IMG/VR virus record: IMGVR_UViG_3300037225_000040
Span: 1 to 51,119 of that record
Strand: one strand, 5' to 3'
Source of the DNA: a virus
DNA length: 51,119 nucleotides
The position numbers and the translations under genes were made by a program. This document shows, piece by piece, positions 8,156 through 16,265 of this stretch (position 1 is its first letter; every line of letters starts with the position of its first letter). A model generated the notes under the pieces. That model ran no database searches. It had not been told where the DNA came from and was given only the letters and a program-made list of their open reading frames with translations.

Positions 8156-9628
8156 ATGAGAGAACTTTATTCAACCGAGTATGACAGTTCGACCTACAGT
8201 AATGAGAAATTACTGTATAAGACTGGGCTTATTGATCAAGTTACCCTAAGTAAGAATCTTACTTATCTTTGGGGTAAGGATTCCGACATGTTTCCTCTAC
8301 TTACTGCTACACAGGGTCAGAATGCTTTTAAGAGTATTAAACCTACTCTTTTAAATGATACCCAATATGTGTGGCCTGTAATGGCTAGAATGAAATGGAC
8401 TACAAAGGTAGTTAGTCTTGCTAACACAAGTATTGCATCTCCTGGACTTAACTTTACTCCTTTTGATGTTATATTTGAAGACAACTGGATTCACTATCAG
8501 TATTCTGCTTATACTCCTGATCAGAAACATCAGGTTAGGTTTATGACAGAACCTAAACAGATTGCTTCTAATAGATTTCAGGTTACTGTTCAGCTTATTG
8601 GTAGTGATCCTACTGAATATATTACTGCTGATCAGTTTGCTGCTGGTAAAGCTTGGGCAATGGGTGCTACTTCTGTAGCAGGTCAGTTGTCTGATGGTAC
8701 TACTTCTAATAGAATGATGCCTGGTAAAATGACTAACCAATTTGGTTGGCAGAGGTATTCTAAACCTATTGCTGGTAATATCAGTAATAAGATCGTTAAT
8801 ATAGAATTTGATCTTGAAGGTGGTGGTACTACTAATATGTGGCTTCCATTTGAACTGAAACAGTGGGAAATGGAACGCAGATTGCTAGATGAAATAGACC
8901 TTTGGTATTCTAAATATAATCGTGATACAAATGGTCAGATTACATTGAAAGATACTGAAACTGGTGAACCTATTCCAAAAGGAGCTGGTGTAAGGGAAAT
9001 TCTTCGTGCTACTGGTAACTATGATACTTATTCTGTACTTACAAAAGCTAAATTTGATAGTACTGTACGTGCAGTATTTGATAATAGGGTTGATAATACA
9101 ACAAATGAGATCGTTCTTTATACAGGCAAAGGTGGTGCTGAAATGTTTCACAATATGCTTATGAACGAAGCTGCTCCTTATGTTGTTGCATTTGGAGATA
9201 AAGTTGTTACTGGTGAAGGTTATCTTCAGTTTGGTGCTTATTTTAATAGGTACAAAACTATTGATGGTCGTATTGTTACTGTTCTTCCATGTAAGATGTG
9301 GGATCAGGGTACTCTTGCACAGCAGGATCGTGAAAACGGTCGTATGTATAATGGTTATCCTCTTGCTTCTTATACAATGGCGTTCCTTGATCATTCAGTT
9401 GGTGGAGGTGGTGAACGTAATATTACTCTAGTTGCTGAACAGGGACGTGAAGAAATAAGTGGTATTTATGTAGGTCTTACTCCTCTTCCTCCTGCTTGGA
9501 AACCTGTAGCTGCAAAAGAACAACAGTTATCTACAACTAAAGATAAAGCTTCTTATGAAGTTATGGTATCTCGTGGTATCAACTTTAGTAATGCAACTAC
9601 TAGTTTCTGGCTAGAGATGACATTCTAG
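8156..9628 (+). CDS. Major capsid protein (HK97 fold)
   Basis: A 490-residue protein in the MCP position, resembling the crAss-like MCP group: N-terminal GLIDQVTLSKNLTYLWGKDS, a central segment with GKMTNQFGWQRYSKP, and C-terminal blocks TVLPCKMWDQG, MYNGYPLASYTMAFLDHS and GIYVGLTPLPP. MCPs of this order adopt the HK97 fold and build the icosahedral shell. Codon use differs from most neighbours: 19 of 23 glutamines are CAG although CAA dominates nearby genes, which suggests selection for high expression. Two RNA hairpins lie within the first 125 bases of the coding region. The gene ends with TAG. The A-rich leader ATAATTAAAAAATG has no Shine-Dalgarno site, as usual in Bacteroidetes. Confidence 0.9.
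   Translation: MRELYSTEYDSSTYSNEKLLYKTGLIDQVTLSKNLTYLWGKDSDMFPLLTATQGQNAFKSIKPTLLNDTQYVWPVMARMKWTTKVVSLANTSIASPGLNFTPFDVIFEDNWIHYQYSAYTPDQKHQVRFMTEPKQIASNRFQVTVQLIGSDPTEYITADQFAAGKAWAMGATSVAGQLSDGTTSNRMMPGKMTNQFGWQRYSKPIAGNISNKIVNIEFDLEGGGTTNMWLPFELKQWEMERRLLDEIDLWYSKYNRDTNGQITLKDTETGEPIPKGAGVREILRATGNYDTYSVLTKAKFDSTVRAVFDNRVDNTTNEIVLYTGKGGAEMFHNMLMNEAAPYVVAFGDKVVTGEGYLQFGAYFNRYKTIDGRIVTVLPCKMWDQGTLAQQDRENGRMYNGYPLASYTMAFLDHSVGGGGERNITLVAEQGREEISGIYVGLTPLPPAWKPVAAKEQQLSTTKDKASYEVMVSRGINFSNATTSFWLEMTF
8195..8217 (+). promoter_or_regulatory. Perfect hairpin at the start of the MCP coding region
   Basis: Arms TACAGTAAT (8195-8203) and ATTACTGTA (8209-8217) form a perfect 9-bp stem with loop GAGAA, 40 bases into the MCP gene. 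An imperfect second hairpin follows at 8241-8277: TTACCC with GGGTAA outside, AAGTAAG with CTTACTT inside, loop AAT. They may modulate MCP mRNA stability or translation. No function is proven. Confidence 0.45.
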
Positions 9629-9685
9629 AATATAGTAATTGAATTATAATATATAAAAGTAATATAACTTATAAATAAATAAATC

Positions 9686-10705
9686 ATGGTACAAGACTCA
9701 CAAAAAATAGACTTAGTACACAAGTTAAATCAGTCTGTTTTTCAAGCAATAAATAAAGATATCTTAGGCGTTGCTACACAACGCCTAAGTTCTTCTCATA
9801 ATGCTGTTCAAAGAATGCTTACTGGTTATAGTGATATGCTAAAAATGCTTATGCCTACTATTATTAGTACTATGCCTAGTGACATTAAATGGTATGATAA
9901 AGTTGCTAATTATTGGCATAGTTTTGGTAGAGAGATTCCAGGTGGTGGATTATCTCTTGAAATAGGGCTTATTTATGACATTGGAGATGTTGATCGTAGA
10001 GCATTTATAGATGAACTTGTTACTAAAACGTCTATTAAAGTTGACGGTGTTCCCACACATACTATTAAAACATCTGAAAATTTAAGAGATTATGTTAAGA
10101 AAAACATTCCGATTTCTGAACAATATAAGTATGGTAAACCTATTAATACAGTGGATTATCTTACTTGGACTTATGCTCTTGGTAATCGGGAAGTTGCAAA
10201 TAATCCTGTAGATGTTGATAAAAGTGGGAATATTAGATTTGCATTAATAGATCCTCGACTTATAGAAGAAACTCGTAGAGTTAATTATGGTATATCTCTT
10301 AGAGCTACTCAAAAGTATCTTGAGATATTAGGTAATAGACAAACCGTTCGAGATGTTCTATTTGTACTTGGTGAAAATCCAGATGCTTTCACAGATAAGG
10401 AAATTGATGCAAATATTAAATTAAAGCACATTTCTGATACTGCTCCTAAAAGATTTATCGAGCTTTGTGAAGATAAAAGTTTAGCTACTAAAGGACGTAT
10501 TGAAAGATATATTCTTGCAGGAGTTTTAAGACGTCTTCCAAATTCTAGTATTATTGTAGATGGTCAAGATACTTCTCTTCTTATTGGTAATACATTAGAA
10601 GAAGCTATTATATATTTTACTACAGAAGCTCCTGATAAAATGGCTAAAGTTAAAGAATTTAGTGCTAGATATACACTTTTTAAAAATCAAACTAATAAAA
10701 CTTAA
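9686..10705 (+). CDS. Conserved virion-module protein, unknown role
   Basis: A 339-residue protein between MCP and the probable auxiliary capsid protein. I do not recognise a named domain. The N-terminal 60 residues look helical (SQKIDLVHKLNQSVFQAINK, then MLTGYSDMLKMLMPTII). The rest is mixed alpha/beta with a helical C-terminus (ETRRVNYGISLRATQKYLEI; TLEEAIIYF). It has no signal peptide, transmembrane segment or enzyme motif. Glutamine codons return to CAA (10 of 11), unlike the genes on both sides, so expression may be lower. A perfect 11-bp hairpin lies 78 bases inside the gene. It is preceded by a 57-base AT-rich gap and followed after 2 bases by the next gene. Position suggests head assembly or structure. 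Confidence 0.7.
   Translation: MVQDSQKIDLVHKLNQSVFQAINKDILGVATQRLSSSHNAVQRMLTGYSDMLKMLMPTIISTMPSDIKWYDKVANYWHSFGREIPGGGLSLEIGLIYDIGDVDRRAFIDELVTKTSIKVDGVPTHTIKTSENLRDYVKKNIPISEQYKYGKPINTVDYLTWTYALGNREVANNPVDVDKSGNIRFALIDPRLIEETRRVNYGISLRATQKYLEILGNRQTVRDVLFVLGENPDAFTDKEIDANIKLKHISDTAPKRFIELCEDKSLATKGRIERYILAGVLRRLPNSSIIVDGQDTSLLIGNTLEEAIIYFTTEAPDKMAKVKEFSARYTLFKNQTNKT
9763..9789 (+). promoter_or_regulatory. Perfect 11-bp hairpin inside a coding region
   Basis: Arms CTTAGGCGTTG (9763-9773) and CAACGCCTAAG (9779-9789) pair perfectly around the loop CTACA. The stem is GC-richer than the surrounding DNA and is followed by a pyrimidine-rich stretch (TTCTTCTC). It lies early in the 9686 gene, just after MCP. 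It could attenuate transcription to lower expression of this gene relative to MCP, or act at the RNA level. The structure is seen; the role is inferred. Confidence 0.5.
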
Positions 10706-10707
10706 AA

Positions 10708-11712
10708 ATGAAACAGTTTTTTGTATGTACTACTGAAGCTCTATATGTTACTGCTAATAACGCGGATGTTGCTGATGCAGCTCTTTCTGTTGGACAGATG
10801 ACAGTTATAGATAGAGATCCTAAGAGTGCTAACCTTGATAAGGTTTACACTTCTATGGGAACTACTAATACAGGATTTACTTCACTTCCTGCTAAATTCC
10901 AGGTTCATTTTAGAACTAATGAAGGTATTCGTGTAAGTCCTACGATTACTAAAGCAAATGTTCTAAGAGGTTATCAGAGAGCTGCTGTTAGTGCCGTAGC
11001 TAAAGTTTTAGCTATTGGTAAACAGACTTCTGGAGATACTACTTATAGTACTAACCTTCCTGCGTTTAACGCAAATGATATTGCTGGTATTGTAGTTAGT
11101 GATTTAACTAAAGCTAGTGGTGCTCTTAACAGAGATCGTTATTATTCTTATACAGTTGTAGCTGGTGATACTTATATACAGATTATAGCTAACTTAATTA
11201 CTACCATAAACAATGATAGTAAAAGATGTGTTAATGCTGCTATAGGTTATTCTGGTTCTACAGATAGTTTAAAACTTACTGCTATAACTGCTGGTAATAA
11301 TTTTGACGTATCTCCTATTGGAATTTTGAGAAAAGCTAATATTATTTGTGATGGTACTGGAACAACTGTTCTTAATGTTCTTCCACAGGGTACTTATACA
11401 CAAATGGTTGCTATGGAATTAGCTGCTAGAATTGAAGATGGTCGTGAAATGAACGAACCTCCGAAACAGACTACTCCTGCTCCTAACCTTACTAATAATA
11501 TGTGGGGAGTTGTATCACTTCTTGTAAGTGGTACTGCATATAACCTTAGTATTCTGGAGTATCAGAATCCAATTGAACGTGTATTTAGTGGAGATGCTAA
11601 TAATAATACATTGGCTCCAGAACAACTTATTATAGCTGTTCCTACTACTTTTGTTAATGCTGCTGATAACTATATCACACGTGCTTTAACAGAACTTGTA
11701 AGTAAATTCTAA
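10708..11712 (+). CDS. Probable auxiliary capsid/abundant virion protein
   Basis: A 334-residue protein rich in Thr, Ala, Asn and Val, predicted mostly beta. It contains small hydrophobic repeats (FNANDIAGIVVSDLTKASG; NFDVSPIGILRKANIICDG) and a C-terminal helical end (YITRALTELVSKF). I cannot assign a named domain. Glutamine codons are CAG in 9 of 11 cases, as in MCP and unlike the gene between them, which suggests an abundant product. A terminator-like hairpin follows directly. Crassvirales heads carry an auxiliary capsid protein encoded downstream of MCP, and this gene is the best candidate; a tail-tube-like protein is the alternative. Confidence 0.6.
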   Translation: MKQFFVCTTEALYVTANNADVADAALSVGQMTVIDRDPKSANLDKVYTSMGTTNTGFTSLPAKFQVHFRTNEGIRVSPTITKANVLRGYQRAAVSAVAKVLAIGKQTSGDTTYSTNLPAFNANDIAGIVVSDLTKASGALNRDRYYSYTVVAGDTYIQIIANLITTINNDSKRCVNAAIGYSGSTDSLKLTAITAGNNFDVSPIGILRKANIICDGTGTTVLNVLPQGTYTQMVAMELAARIEDGREMNEPPKQTTPAPNLTNNMWGVVSLLVSGTAYNLSILEYQNPIERVFSGDANNNTLAPEQLIIAVPTTFVNAADNYITRALTELVSKF

Positions 11713-11730
11713 TCTAATTTTTGTAATTTA

Positions 11731-11750
11731 GCCCCTATTTCGGTAGGGGC
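11731..11750 (+). terminator. Hairpin terminator after the auxiliary capsid gene
   Basis: GCCCCTA (11731-11737) and TAGGGGC (11744-11750) form a perfect 7-bp GC-rich stem with loop TTTCGG, followed by TTATTCTTAT. It stands in a 52-base gap in otherwise AT-rich DNA, 18 bases after a stop codon. It would end or reduce transcription from the capsid genes before the ring-protein genes. The U tract is short, so termination may be partial. Confidence 0.75.
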
Positions 11751-11764
11751 TTATTCTTATCAAT

Positions 11765-12460
11765 ATGCCATACAGGACAATAGATGATATGCGACTCGGA
11801 ATAGACCTTCAATTAGAAAGTCTACAAGGTGATCAATTTAATAAACTAGATGCTCCTGCTAAAGATTTTATTATCAATAGTATGATTACTGGTTTCGTAC
11901 AAGAAACTATTGATGGTGCTAATTATCCTAACGTACAAAAAAGACTTCCTGGTGGAGTTGTTGCTTTTAAAGATATTCTTCAAAAATATAATAATATTAG
12001 GACTCTTATTAAAGTAACTGATATTATTCCTGGAATTCTCACTCCAGCTGAATTTACTGAAATTGATCTTTCAACTTTAAATCCTGCATTATATCATTAT
12101 GAAACTAGTTTTTCTACAATTACAATAGGTGGTAAAAACTATCAACTACCAAATGTTCATCCAGAGGTTTATGATCTTGCTGCTTTTAATATTGATCCTT
12201 ATGGTGGTAAAAAGAAACTTATGGGTACTATTCTTTATGGTAATACATTAAGAACATATGGACTTAGTAGATATACTTTTGTTAAAATTACTGTTATTTA
12301 TATTCGTCGTCCTGCTGTAGTTATGACAGGAGTTGATTGTGATCTTCCTGAGAATATACATGATGAAATTATAAATAGAACTGCTAGATTTATTTCTGGA
12401 GTTCAAACCAATTCTAATTATCAATATTTATCTTCTGAAAATAAACCTACTGAATCATGA
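11765..12460 (+). CDS. Ring/head-tail connector-type protein
   Basis: A 231-residue protein. The C-terminal segment (VKITVIYIRRPAVV, GVDCDLPENIHDEIINRTAR) has the layout of crAss-like ring or connector proteins: a beta strand with YIRRP, then DLPE and a helix that packs in the ring. The N-terminal half carries helices (DDMRLGIDLQLESLQGDQF) and a segment rich in Asn and Pro. Such proteins stack under the portal to form the tail barrel. The gene is the first after the terminator and overlaps the next gene by ATGA. Assignment to a specific ring is not possible from sequence alone. Confidence 0.6.
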   Translation: MPYRTIDDMRLGIDLQLESLQGDQFNKLDAPAKDFIINSMITGFVQETIDGANYPNVQKRLPGGVVAFKDILQKYNNIRTLIKVTDIIPGILTPAEFTEIDLSTLNPALYHYETSFSTITIGGKNYQLPNVHPEVYDLAAFNIDPYGGKKKLMGTILYGNTLRTYGLSRYTFVKITVIYIRRPAVVMTGVDCDLPENIHDEIINRTARFISGVQTNSNYQYLSSENKPTES

Positions 12461-12963
12461 GTTTAGGAACAGCAACAGTAACTTTTGTTAGTGGTACAAA
12501 AGATACTTTAGATTTTAATAATAGTAGTTCAGCAATAAGTGCTGAATGGGCTCCTATTAGTAATACTGGAATTATAGGAACACGTACTCCTTTTACTATT
12601 GCAGCAAATGGTCATACTACTTTACAATTTCCCAATGATGGATTGTTTATGTATGGTATTGTATCTGGTGCTGAACAAACAGTTATTATATATCAATCAA
12701 TATATAATGCAATTAAACAAGATTGTCATGATGTATTAGTTAATAATAATATTAAAACTGTACTTCCAAATGGATATGATATGACTACTCTTATTATGTT
12801 ATCTTTACTTTTTATAGGAGATAATACATATCAACTTGTTACTTATAATGATGGTACAAATCATGTTGCATATTGTAATATACAACTTGCTATTGAACGT
12901 TGTCTTAAACATATAGATTGGAATAATAATACTCCACAAAGTACTAACAATTTAAATAGTTAA
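12457..12963 (+). CDS. Virion-module protein, unknown function
   Basis: A 168-residue protein with an N-terminal beta-rich part (TVTFVSGTKDTLDFNNSSS; FTIAANGHTTLQFPNDGLF) and a more helical C-terminal part with hydrophobic MTTLIMLSLLFIG. I do not recognise the family. It overlaps the preceding ring-type gene by ATGA and is followed after 1 base by the next gene, so it belongs to the same translationally linked set of tail-connector genes. A structural role is inferred from position only. Confidence 0.6.
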   Translation: MSLGTATVTFVSGTKDTLDFNNSSSAISAEWAPISNTGIIGTRTPFTIAANGHTTLQFPNDGLFMYGIVSGAEQTVIIYQSIYNAIKQDCHDVLVNNNIKTVLPNGYDMTTLIMLSLLFIGDNTYQLVTYNDGTNHVAYCNIQLAIERCLKHIDWNNNTPQSTNNLNS

Positions 12964-12964
12964 T

Positions 12965-13255
12965 ATGGACGTAACTATTAGTTTTCCAGTTCCTCTTGCT
13001 ACTACCCAAAACAACTTTGTAGTTAATAATACTTCTAAAGTAACAAGTATTTTAAATAGTATTATTAATGAAGAAAAATTATATGGTACTTCTATTAGTT
13101 ATCCTGATCTTATTAGAGCATTTGCTTTAATGTATTATAATATGATTCAAGTTATAGAAGTTCAATTTAATGCTAGTTGGAACTTATTAAATTGGCTTAC
13201 ACAAGATGAAATTAATACTATTAACTTTCTAAAAAATCTAGAAGGATACGTATGA
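12965..13255 (+). CDS. Small virion-module protein, unknown function
   Basis: A 96-residue protein, N-terminal extended (MDVTISFPVPLATTQNNFVV) then helical (YPDLIRAFALMYYNMIQVIE; WNLLNWLTQDEINTINFLKN). It has no known domain. It ends in ATGA overlap with the 13252 ring-type gene. The aromatic, amphipathic helices fit a small assembly or tail-completion protein, but nothing proves it. Confidence 0.6.
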   Translation: MDVTISFPVPLATTQNNFVVNNTSKVTSILNSIINEEKLYGTSISYPDLIRAFALMYYNMIQVIEVQFNASWNLLNWLTQDEINTINFLKNLEGYV

Positions 13256-13893
13256 CACTTGCACAAATTGCTTCACAAATTTGTAGTGCTCTTGATAGAC
13301 AAACAGATTATATTCTTGAAGAAAGAGTAAAAGATCTTGTTATCAATGAGAGAAATATGCTTGTTCATCGTGAGATTGACAAATATGGAGTTAATGAAGC
13401 ATATATTCAACCTTATAATGCTACATTAATTACTGTAAATGCTTCTAATGATCCTCTTGTTCCTTCTAGTTATACTTTACTTCGTACTACTAATAAAATA
13501 CCACTTCCCATTAGATATCAAAGTGATGTTCCATTTGTATTTGTTGGTTCGCTAGATCGTAGACTTGCATTTAGTTATATGCGTCCCTATTTAATGGATA
13601 GTATGAGAACTCTTAGACTTATAGGTAATGCTACTAAATATTTTTATACTAATGAATATATTTATATTTTTAATAATAGTAAACTTAGTGAAATTCTTAT
13701 AGAAGCTGTATTCACTAAACTTGATGTTACTCAAGCAACAGATGATCCTACTGGATTTCTTTATCAAGATGATATGGAATTTCCTCTTGCTGGAGATATG
13801 TTAAATACTGTTATCCAAGATATTATAACCTTACTTCGTTCTGGTAATGATTTGAAACAGGATGCTCCTGTTACTGAAAGAGATTTGAACTAA
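13252..13893 (+). CDS. Ring/connector-type protein
   Basis: A 213-residue protein. An N-terminal helical region (LAQIASQICSALDRQ; EERVKDLVINERNMLVHREI) precedes a beta-rich middle (PLPIRYQSDVPFVFVGSLD; YFYTNEYIYIFNN) and an acidic C-terminal helix beginning DDMEFPLAGDMLNTVIQDII. The E/D-FP-x-x-x-DM pattern leading into a helix is typical of crAss-like and other phage ring or head-tail connector proteins. It likely forms part of the tail barrel beneath the portal. Start overlaps the preceding stop (ATGA); stop overlaps the next start (TAATG). Confidence 0.6.
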   Translation: MTLAQIASQICSALDRQTDYILEERVKDLVINERNMLVHREIDKYGVNEAYIQPYNATLITVNASNDPLVPSSYTLLRTTNKIPLPIRYQSDVPFVFVGSLDRRLAFSYMRPYLMDSMRTLRLIGNATKYFYTNEYIYIFNNSKLSEILIEAVFTKLDVTQATDDPTGFLYQDDMEFPLAGDMLNTVIQDIITLLRSGNDLKQDAPVTERDLN

Positions 13894-14765
13894 TGAAATA
13901 CGATCATTTATATAAAGACTATATTTCTACTATTGAGTACAAAATTGATTATTGTACTAATAAAATTTATAATTTTACTAATACTAGAGATTATGTTCTT
14001 AATATAATTAAAGAGAATGAACAATATTTAAAAGAATATGATATTGATTTAAATTCTCTTCTTTGTAATCCACTTACTGCATATAGTAAAGTTAGTAATC
14101 TTTGTAAAGGTGGACAACTTACTAAAGTAGCAGATGCAATTAAAGCATTAAGTAATGTTACTAGACTTATTCAACAATATACTTTAATATTAAATAGACT
14201 TCGTAATTGTGTTATACCATATATTATATATATAACTATTCTTGATTCCATGAATAGTGAAATTTCTAAAATTGTTCTTGAAGGTGAAATTGTTAATTAT
14301 GGTAGAATTGGTAATCTTGCTATTATTGAAGTTCCTAATAATTTAGGAATTACTGGTACTACTTCTAGAGTTGATTGGGATAATACTAATAAACTTAAGA
14401 AAAAATATGAAGAACAAGGAATTGATCTTTATAATAAAGAATATAATCCAGAAGGAACTAAATATTTTCAATATCATGCTAATGATTATGATTATTGGTG
14501 GTGTTGGGTTGCAAGAGGTTTAAAAAATAGAATGTTTTATAAATTTATTCCTAATAATTACTATCATAGATTTGATTCTAAAAAAATTCATCTTAAACAA
14601 TATAATAGTAAAGAAGAAATTTATAAAGATAGTATTGGTAATGCTGAGAAAATGAGATTTCTTGTTAAATTTGATAATTTATTATATCTTGCTTATAGAA
14701 GAAACTATGAAGCAATAAATGTTAATCGTTCAATTAATATACTTCAAATTCAAGACTATGATTAA
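13893..14765 (+). CDS. Hypothetical protein in tail module
   Basis: A 290-residue protein I do not recognise. The first half is helical and coiled-coil-like (YKIDYCTNKIYNFTNTRDYV, then LTKVADAIKALSNVTRLIQ). A hydrophobic segment around residues 108-122 (VIPYIIYITILDSM) could be a buried strand or short membrane segment. The second half is Tyr/Trp/Asn-rich (DYDYWWCWVARGLKNRMFYK), suggesting a globular domain with an exposed aromatic surface. The last 8 bases (ATGATTAA) overlap the start of the next gene. It may be a tail accessory or chaperone; this is inferred from neighbours only. Confidence 0.6.
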   Translation: MKYDHLYKDYISTIEYKIDYCTNKIYNFTNTRDYVLNIIKENEQYLKEYDIDLNSLLCNPLTAYSKVSNLCKGGQLTKVADAIKALSNVTRLIQQYTLILNRLRNCVIPYIIYITILDSMNSEISKIVLEGEIVNYGRIGNLAIIEVPNNLGITGTTSRVDWDNTNKLKKKYEEQGIDLYNKEYNPEGTKYFQYHANDYDYWWCWVARGLKNRMFYKFIPNNYYHRFDSKKIHLKQYNSKEEIYKDSIGNAEKMRFLVKFDNLLYLAYRRNYEAINVNRSINILQIQDYD

Positions 14766-16233
14766 AGATAGATTTGGTAATGCTCTTTTAGAAGCATATG
14801 ATCCTATTGATAATATGCTTATGGTAAAGTCTATGCAAAAGAAATTTAGAGATAGTTTTGTTACTCTAGATAGTGATAAATGGACTACTAAACAAACTGG
14901 TAGTATGACAATTTCAGTAGCTAATGGTACTCTTACTCTTGCTACTGGTGCTATTGCTGGTGATTATGCAGAAATGATTACAAAAGATTATTTTACTATT
15001 CCATTTAAAGTTTTATATGGATTTTTACTTTCACAACGTATTGTAAACCAACAATTTATTGTTGAAGCTGTTTCAGTAGATGAAAGTAATAATCTTATTC
15101 CATGTGATGATCTTTATGGTTGTGGAATGCGTTATAGTAATACTACAGCTGCACAAGCAATTTATCATGTATGGAATAATCAACTTATTCAATTAGATTC
15201 TGCTGCTTCTACTATTGTTACTACTGCTTCTTTAGCACTTGCTGAAATAGAACCATTTATTGATGAAACTTGGTTTCATAGTAAAGCTGTAGATTCTACT
15301 ATAGGTCGTACTAATTCTTATGTTAGACAACAGCAAATTCCTGATCCTTCTAAAAAATATAAGATTAGAATTCGTGCAATAAATTGTAATACTGTTCCTA
15401 TTGCAGTAACAGGTGCTATTGCTGGAACTGGTAATGTTATTCGTCTTACTGTTACTGCTCATGGTCTTTCTACTGCACAAAAAGTATGGGTAGAAAATAT
15501 TAAAGGAGTTACAGATGGAGTTAATATGGTTAGAGGAATATATACTGTTACAACTATAGATGCTAACACTATTGAACTTCAAAATACTAATTTTACAGGT
15601 ACATACGTTACTGGTTCAGGTAGAGCATTTCCTGCTAATGTTAACCCTGCTAGTACTACTAACTTTCAGTTTCAATTTCTTACTATTTCTGATTATGCTG
15701 AACTTACTGCTGAAATTACTTCTGGTAGAGGTAATGCAGTAGCCGGTCAAGGAATTTTTGCAAATGATAATTTAATGCAAGTTAATGGAGCTGCAATAAA
15801 TGTTACTAATGGTACTGCTGCAGGCTGTCCTCGTGTGGCTATAGCTAGTGATAATACTCCTTTTGGAATAAATCCTAAACCAGTTGCTAACTCTGGATAT
15901 ACTATATATAGAAAAGTAGCTACTGCTGATACTAATGCTGCATCTATTAAAGCTTCTCCTGGTACAGTAAGTAGTATCTATGCAGTAAATAATACTGCTT
16001 CTGCTAAATATTTAAAACTTTATAATAAAGCTACTGCTCCTACAGTAGGTACTGATACTCCTGTATTTACTTATTTAATTCCTGCTAATACCCTTGTTTC
16101 TGTTCCATTTACACAAGATATGGGAATGCAGTTTACTACCGGTATTGGAATAGGAATTAGTGGTGGTCTTGCAGATGGTGATACTACTGCTCTTGCAGCA
16201 GGTGATGTAATTGCTCATGTTACTTATATTTAA
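14758..16233 (+). CDS. Beta-rich virion surface protein with E1-FCCH-like domain
   Basis: A 491-residue structural protein. I chose the ATG at 14758 because the upstream alternative at 14719 would only add residues translated from inside the preceding gene. The N-terminal beta-sandwich-like region (about residues 30-190) begins RDSFVTLDSDKWTTKQTGS and resembles domains in phage surface and fibre proteins. Residues about 213-292 match the E1_FCCH-like fold common in phage proteins: AHGLSTAQKVWVENIKGV, then a strand pattern with YTVTTIDANTIELQN. The C-terminal part (about 310-491) is Gly/Ala/Thr-rich and beta-like. It probably decorates the head or tail and may contact the host surface. No enzyme motif is visible. 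Confidence 0.65.
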   Translation: MIKDRFGNALLEAYDPIDNMLMVKSMQKKFRDSFVTLDSDKWTTKQTGSMTISVANGTLTLATGAIAGDYAEMITKDYFTIPFKVLYGFLLSQRIVNQQFIVEAVSVDESNNLIPCDDLYGCGMRYSNTTAAQAIYHVWNNQLIQLDSAASTIVTTASLALAEIEPFIDETWFHSKAVDSTIGRTNSYVRQQQIPDPSKKYKIRIRAINCNTVPIAVTGAIAGTGNVIRLTVTAHGLSTAQKVWVENIKGVTDGVNMVRGIYTVTTIDANTIELQNTNFTGTYVTGSGRAFPANVNPASTTNFQFQFLTISDYAELTAEITSGRGNAVAGQGIFANDNLMQVNGAAINVTNGTAAGCPRVAIASDNTPFGINPKPVANSGYTIYRKVATADTNAASIKASPGTVSSIYAVNNTASAKYLKLYNKATAPTVGTDTPVFTYLIPANTLVSVPFTQDMGMQFTTGIGIGISGGLADGDTTALAAGDVIAHVTYI

Positions 16234-16265
16234 CATTTTATTATTAACCATAAATACTTTAGATT

